Assembly (NCBI GenBank): GCA_965247175.1
Contig: OZ252006.1
Span: 2,604,001-2,668,000 of the forward strand
DNA: 64,000 nucleotides
Direction: 5' to 3'
From: JANQMX01 sp965247175
GTDB taxonomy: Bacteria; Pseudomonadota; Alphaproteobacteria; Kiloniellales; DSM-21159
Shown here: in pieces, positions 59,643 through 64,000 of the stretch
Numbering within the stretch: position 1 is the first letter of the stretch
Layout: the number at the start of each line of letters is the position of its first letter
Program-made: the position numbers and the translations under genes
Notes under the pieces: model-generated
What the model was told of the DNA's origin: nothing
The model's database searches: none
The model's input: the letters and a program-made list of their open reading frames with translations, nothing else

Positions 59643-59668
59643 GGGCCCGGCGAGAAATCGCCGGACCC
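59643..59668 (-). promoter_or_regulatory. hairpin between RTX gene and exporter
   Basis: CCGGCGA and TCGCCGG form a perfect 7-bp stem around GAAA, extended by three further G-C pairs after one mismatch. It lies between the RTX stop and the exporter start without a U tract. Partial termination here would give more substrate than exporter mRNA. Confidence 0.45.
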
Positions 59669-59693
59669 CGACCGCCCCACGATCTGTCTAAGC

Positions 59694-62600
59694 TCAGATC
59701 ACGACATTCTGCTGCGTCAGCTGATCGGCCTCGGTGTTGTTCAGCTGGAGGAACTCGCCCTCGGCCTCGTCGAGCACCAGGATGAGGTCGCTGCCTTGCT
59801 GAATGCCCGTATCGGTGAGGCTCTCGATGCTGTCGAAATCGAAGGCCGAAAGATCGACCAGGTCCCGACTGGCCTGGAAGTCGACGATGACGTTGGCGCC
59901 ATCGCCCAGCCCGATGATGAAGACATCGCTGCCGGAGCCGCCGGACAGTTCGTCGTCGCCGGCGCCACCTTCCAGAGTGTCATTCCCAAAACCACCTTCC
60001 AGACGGTCGCTGTCGTCGCCACCGATCAGGATGTCGTTCCCGAAGCCGCCGATGAGCTCGTCTTCGCCGTCGCCACCCTGAAGCGTGTCGTCGCCCCAGC
60101 CGCCGTCGACCTGATCGTCGCCAGCCCCGCCGTCGATCTGATCGTCGCCGAAGTTGCCATCGATCTGGTCGGTGCCCTCGCCGCCGTCGATCTGATCGTC
60201 GCCGAAGCCACCATCGATCTGGTCGTTGCCGTCGCCGCCGGAGATCACGTCTTCGCCGGCACCGCCCTCCAAGAGGTCGTCGCCTTCGCCGCCATCGATT
60301 TGATCGTCGCCGAACTCGCCCTGCAGCACGTCGTCACCGGCACCGCCCTCCAGCTCATCGTCGCCGAAGCCGCCAAACGCGGTGTCGTTGCCGTCGCCGG
60401 CACTGACCGCATCGTCGCCGAAGTCGGCGTAGATGAAGTCATCCCCGCCGTCGGTGATGATCACGTCGTCGCCGAAGCCGGCCTCGGCCGTGTCGTTGCC
60501 GTCGCCGCCCTCAAGGGTGTCGTCCCCGAAGGTGCCGTCCAGGAACATGGGCTCGTCACCGCCGCCCATCATCCCATCGAGGACGGTGTCCTCACGCACG
60601 GCGAGGTTCTGGATGCGCTCGTCGTCTTCCGGATCCGTCTCGGCTTCGTTGAAAGGGCTGCTCTCATCGAAGTTCTCGGAGAGGAACTCGGCCAGAGCAT
60701 CCTGCTCAGAACCGTCCGGGGCGAATTGCGCTGCGCCGGTCCGGGGGTCCGCCCCATCCTGCGCCAGGTCCACCCGATTGGTACCGAAGACATCGAAGGG
60801 ATAGCCGTCGCCGCCACCGGCCAGGAAGTCCAGGGTGACGATGCGGATCTCTCGGCCGGCATCGCCCTGCAGCTCACCGTTTTCGATCAGCACGTCGATG
60901 ATGTTGCCATCCTCATCGAGGATGGCCGCACTCTGGATCCGCTGGCCTTCGGTCACCACAGCGCCGCTGCCGTCTTCCGCCAGAACCTGCGCCTGCTGCG
61001 TGGCATCGAAGCTGAAGCTGAGGCCGCCGACCTGGGCGAACTGGCCAGGCGTGCTGCCCGGACCCGTGCCCGCCACCGCATGCTCGAGCACGATGGCGAG
61101 CTGCGCCGCCGTCAGGGTGAGCAGGGTCAGGCCGTTGTTGAAGCGCAGCGAGTTCTCGATATCGAGCTGGCTGATCTCACCTTCCTGCTTGCCGGACAGG
61201 GGGTTGTCCTGCGTCGGCAGCAAGGTGCCGTTCGGGTCGACCTCGCCGATCGGCGCCCGGATGCCGCCGCCGTTCTTGAAGGAGACCAGCACCGAGCTGT
61301 CGGCGTCCTGCGCGGTCGCCAGGTTGGCGTCCGCGGTCAGGTTGCCGAAGTTGGTCTCTTCGGTCCGGACCGACTCGCGCCGACCGTCCATGAAGACCTC
61401 GGAGTTTCCGAAGACGTTGCCGTCGCGCTCGATGACGATGCCCTCGACCGCATCGGTCAGCTCCTTGACCTGATCGGCCTTGCTGCCCTCCGCGAAGGGG
61501 TCGCTGCCATCGGCAATCTCTTCCACCACCTCGTCGGTGGTGGCGTAGTTGCCGCTGACCGAGTCGTCGATGCTCTCGACAATGAGCTCACCGTTCTCGT
61601 CGAACTCCAGCACCAGGCGGCCAAGGTAGGAGTACTCGCCGGCGCCGCTGACCAAGGCCACCGGCTTGCCGTCGGCGCTTTCCACAACCAGCGGATAGGC
61701 GTTGTCGCCCGGCTGACCCGAGGCGTCATCGCCGTTGCTGACGATGTTGCCGTCCTCGTCGAAGCGGGCCACCTCGTCGTTGTCGCCGGACTGCAGGCCG
61801 CGGGCGATGTCCTCATCGTCGGCCAGCAAGGTGTCCGAGCCACCGGCGATGATTACATCGACGCCGCTCAAGAGGCCGGCCAGCTCCGTCTCCAGCGCGA
61901 ACTGCTGCAGATGGCTGACCAGGACGATCTTATTGACGCCCTGCTCCGTCAGAGCATCGATCGTCGGCTGCAGAATGGCCGCCAGCGCAGCCATGTCATT
62001 GGCCTGCGGGCCGATCACCGTGGTGCCGGTCGGCGAGGAGATGCTCTCCAAGAGCTGCGTGGTCGCACCGACCACACCGATCATCTCGTCGTTCGGGCCG
62101 CCCGTCTGGCTCGGCACCTCGATGATCGTCGCCGGCGCAATCTTCGGCACACTGCTGTTGCCGGCCTGCGACTGCTCCGGATCGGTCTGGAACTCCGTGC
62201 TCAGCAGGATGTCGCTGGTGAAGAGATTGCCGAGATCATTGTCTTCCGAGAAGTCCAGGTTGGCCGAGAGATAGGGGAACTGGGCGCCGACCCAGCGGTC
62301 GCCGCCCGGTCCGGCCGGATCCCGGAAGTCCTCTTCGATGATCGATTCGAAGGCATCGGAGCCGAGATCGAACTCGTGGTTGCCGATAGCCGAGGCATCG
62401 AAGCCCAGGATGTTCATGATCGAGATGTCGACCCGGCCGCCGCCTTCGCGCAGAGCGTCGTAGGCCGCGAAGGTGCCGTCCGGCAGCTCGAAGAGCTCAT
62501 TGTAGGTGTCGTTGAACACCCCGTCGTCGCGGAACACGCCACGGTCGCCAGCCGCCGAGAAGAAGGGACCGGAGAGGAAGTTGTCGCCGGCTGAGAGCAG

Positions 62601-64000
62601 CACGGAGGCGTCGAAGGCTTCCGTGTCCTGCTCGAAGAGATCGACCAGGGCCGCGAAGTTCGGCGCGTTGGCAATGGCGTCCACGCCGCCTTCCAAGTCC
62701 GAGGCATGGAGGATCTGCAGGGTGAAGGTCGCAGGCTCCGGCTCACCGATCTCGAAGCTCGCCACCACCGGCTCGTGATCGCTGGCGACGATGCTGTCGA
62801 AGACAATGCCGTTGTCGTCGCGAACGAAATCGTTGTTGACGTGAACGATGTCGTACTCCGCCGTTTCCAAGAGGCCGTCGGTTACGGAGATATGGTCGAG
62901 GATCTGGGAGTTGCCGTCGAAGATGAAGGTGTAGAGGTCGTCGGCGCCCTGCTCTTCGAGCAGATCGGTCAGGTTGGTCAGCACCCGGTCGTCGCCGGTT
63001 CCCGGCAAGATCTCGGTCAGGTCGTTGGTGAACTCGAAGGTGTTGAGGTCGCCGAGGACGATGACGTTGGCGTCCGGGTCGTTGGCCAGGATACCGTCGA
63101 CGAAGTCGTTGATCGCCTGAGCCTCGGCCTCCCGCTCGGCCTCACCCGCCTGCTCGAAAGGCTGCGGGCCGCCGAACACCGGGGTCGAGCCGAAGCGCGA
63201 GGTGAAGTGGTTGTTGACGATCGTCACCTCTTCGCCGTTGAACTCGAAGGTGGCGACCAAGGGATCGCGGGTGCCGTCGAAGGTGGGGTCTTCGACGATG
63301 GCGATCGAGGCCTCGTCCACCGACACGCGATCCGGGTTGTAGAGGTAGGCGTTGCGAATGTTGCCGCCGGGCACGCCCCCGGTCGAGCCGTCGGCCGGCT
63401 CCACGTCGAAGAACTCGTAGGTCGGGCCGCCGGCCGCCGCGATGGCATCGACGATGGCCTGCAGTGTCTCGGTCGCGTCGGTCGTGCCGTCGTTGGTCGT
63501 CCCGTTGTTGTCCTGCACCTCCTGCAGACCGATGATGTCCGGCGTATTGAGGTTGTTGACGATCTGCTGAGCCAGCAGATCGATCTGGTCGTCATCGCTG
63601 CCGTCGGCGGCGACGTTGAGGATGTTGTAGCTGGCAACGCTCAGCCGGTCCTCGCTGCCCTCGACGGCCGTGACCTCCTGCTCGAGACCGCCCGGGGTGA
63701 CGGTGATGGGCTCGGTCGCGTTGACCTCGTAGTTGCCGAAGCTGTAGCCGACCACGCCGGTCACGTCGCCGACCTGGTCGCCGACGTTGATGGCCAGCGG
63801 CTCACCGCCGAAGAGGTTGGGGTCGAACTGGACCTGGACCCGCTCCGGGTTCTGGTCGCCGGTGTTGTCCGGGCCTGAGTCGAGGTTGATGCCGCCGCGC
63901 GCATTGAGACCGTCGTCCGAGGTGGCACCCTGGTTCGGCAGGGTGAAGAACTCGGCGCTGAACTCGCTGAACACCCGGGTCGGGGACACGGCCACCGCGT
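59694..64000 (-). CDS. secreted RTX nuclease/5'-nucleotidase fusion (5' end outside window)
   Basis: At least 1433 residues; the frame is open to the right edge, so the N-terminus is missing. Numbering here starts at 63995. Order: an OB-like ExeM segment (about 40-105), an exonuclease III-type nuclease (about 115-415: Asn124 in SYNIL, GLQEVQ, LGDLNTFEF, SDHEPV), then a metallophosphoesterase/5'-nucleotidase module (about 425-1110: HASDLEGG, SAGDNF, AIGNHEFDLG, NGGGIR). An RTX block of more than 20 GGxGxDxxx nonapeptides follows (about 1152-1358), and an uncleaved C-terminal export signal. It should be exported by the type I pair downstream and degrade extracellular nucleic acids and nucleotides. 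The first metallophosphoesterase motif has DLE instead of the classic DxH. Confidence 0.93.
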   Translation of the reverse strand, partial: AVAVSPTRVFSEFSAEFFTLPNQGATSDDGLNARGGINLDSGPDNTGDQNPERVQVQFDPNLFGGEPLAINVGDQVGDVTGVVGYSFGNYEVNATEPITVTPGGLEQEVTAVEGSEDRLSVASYNILNVAADGSDDDQIDLLAQQIVNNLNTPDIIGLQEVQDNNGTTNDGTTDATETLQAIVDAIAAAGGPTYEFFDVEPADGSTGGVPGGNIRNAYLYNPDRVSVDEASIAIVEDPTFDGTRDPLVATFEFNGEEVTIVNNHFTSRFGSTPVFGGPQPFEQAGEAEREAEAQAINDFVDGILANDPDANVIVLGDLNTFEFTNDLTEILPGTGDDRVLTNLTDLLEEQGADDLYTFIFDGNSQILDHISVTDGLLETAEYDIVHVNNDFVRDDNGIVFDSIVASDHEPVVASFEIGEPEPATFTLQILHASDLEGGVDAIANAPNFAALVDLFEQDTEAFDASVLLSAGDNFLSGPFFSAAGDRGVFRDDGVFNDTYNELFELPDGTFAAYDALREGGGRVDISIMNILGFDASAIGNHEFDLGSDAFESIIEEDFRDPAGPGGDRWVGAQFPYLSANLDFSEDNDLGNLFTSDILLSTEFQTDPEQSQAGNSSVPKIAPATIIEVPSQTGGPNDEMIGVVGATTQLLESISSPTGTTVIGPQANDMAALAAILQPTIDALTEQGVNKIVLVSHLQQFALETELAGLLSGVDVIIAGGSDTLLADDEDIARGLQSGDNDEVARFDEDGNIVSNGDDASGQPGDNAYPLVVESADGKPVALVSGAGEYSYLGRLVLEFDENGELIVESIDDSVSGNYATTDEVVEEIADGSDPFAEGSKADQVKELTDAVEGIVIERDGNVFGNSEVFMDGRRESVRTEETNFGNLTADANLATAQDADSSVLVSFKNGGGIRAPIGEVDPNGTLLPTQDNPLSGKQEGEISQLDIENSLRFNNGLTLLTLTAAQLAIVLEHAVAGTGPGSTPGQFAQVGGLSFSFDATQQAQVLAEDGSGAVVTEGQRIQSAAILDEDGNIIDVLIENGELQGDAGREIRIVTLDFLAGGGDGYPFDVFGTNRVDLAQDGADPRTGAAQFAPDGSEQDALAEFLSENFDESSPFNEAETDPEDDERIQNLAVREDTVLDGMMGGGDEPMFLDGTFGDDTLEGGDGNDTAEAGFGDDVIITDGGDDFIYADFGDDAVSAGDGNDTAFGGFGDDELEGGAGDDVLQGEFGDDQIDGGEGDDLLEGGAGEDVISGGDGNDQIDGGFGDDQIDGGEGTDQIDGNFGDDQIDGGAGDDQVDGGWGDDTLQGGDGEDELIGGFGNDILIGGDDSDRLEGGFGNDTLEGGAGDDELSGGSGSDVFIIGLGDGANVIVDFQASRDLVDLSAFDFDSIESLTDTGIQQGSDLILVLDEAEGEFLQLNNTEADQLTQQNVVI

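Noticed and set aside
59920..60545. Regular short-period repeats that could suggest a CRISPR array or tandem repeat locus
   Set aside because: The 27-base period is that of nonapeptide codons in the RTX block; the units vary at third positions and lie in frame inside a coding sequence.
59796..62594. A 932-codon open frame on the plus strand opposite the RTX gene
   Set aside because: It is the mirror of a strongly biased coding sequence: Asp- and Gly-rich repeats on the minus strand keep the opposite frame free of stops. Its translation is low-complexity (repeated VVA/LIVA runs) and resembles no family.

Overview
The window is G+C-rich, gene-dense chromosomal DNA from an alphaproteobacterium, most likely a Rhodospirillales/Kiloniellales-type lineage (lineage is an inference). 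The supporting signs are a GAAC-N7-GAAC alphaproteobacterial LexA box in front of an imuA-imuB-dnaE2 mutasome, a membrane-anchored CycM-type cytochrome c next to kdsB-pheA, a DUF3035 lipoprotein next to lspA, a MutL with an endonuclease motif, and a small 4.5S-type SRP RNA upstream of dnaX-ebfC-recR. No rRNA, tRNA, CRISPR array, insertion sequence or phage gene was seen, and no gene-free stretch exceeds 300 bases.

Layout. 1-8.05 kb (all minus strand) is a candidate catabolic and uptake locus: class III aminotransferase, beta-keto acid cleavage enzyme (BKACE, DUF849), TAXI-type TRAP binding protein, fused TRAP permease, UspA protein, a small DUF1127-like protein and an isochorismatase-fold hydrolase. 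8.1-16 kb holds a REC-GGDEF-EAL protein and the SOS translesion cassette imuA-imuB-dnaE2. 16-21 kb is an accessory block: a less G+C-rich endonuclease/exonuclease/phosphatase-fold gene, a broken copy of the 3' end of a DUF4139 gene, two divergent glutathione S-transferases, and a GlxA/AraC regulator divergent from a methyltransferase. The intact DUF4139 gene bounds it at 21-22.5 kb.

22.6-56.4 kb is mostly core genome: recR, ebfC, dnaX, ffs, an exported cyclase-family protein, a DUF6134-like secreted protein, nudC, pheA, kdsB, a cytochrome c, hisN, pmbA, a lipid kinase, an LpxH-like phosphoesterase with a glycosyltransferase, a TPR protein, xseA, purD, tadA, an RluB-type synthase, rsmD, a LysR regulator with a divergent DUF4242 gene, mutL, pgi, a pair of M16 peptidase homologues, a DUF3035 lipoprotein, lspA, ileS, a MaoC hydratase, a DUF2846 lipoprotein and a double cold-shock-domain protein. 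56.5-64 kb carries a dedicated type I secretion pair (HlyD-like adaptor and ABC exporter) downstream of a very large RTX protein that runs off the right edge. That protein joins an ExeM/NucH-like nuclease domain, a 5'-nucleotidase module and a long RTX repeat block.

How parts may work together (inference). The aminotransferase and BKACE could turn an imported amino compound into a beta-keto acid and then into acetoacetate and a CoA ester. The RTX enzyme would degrade extracellular nucleic acid and nucleotides after type I export. The LexA box ties the mutasome to DNA damage. Several perfect stem-loops or inverted repeats sit at operon joints: TAXI/permease, kdsB/pheA, the pgi start codon, upstream of the M16 pair, and RTX/exporter. 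They are listed separately as candidate regulatory sites.
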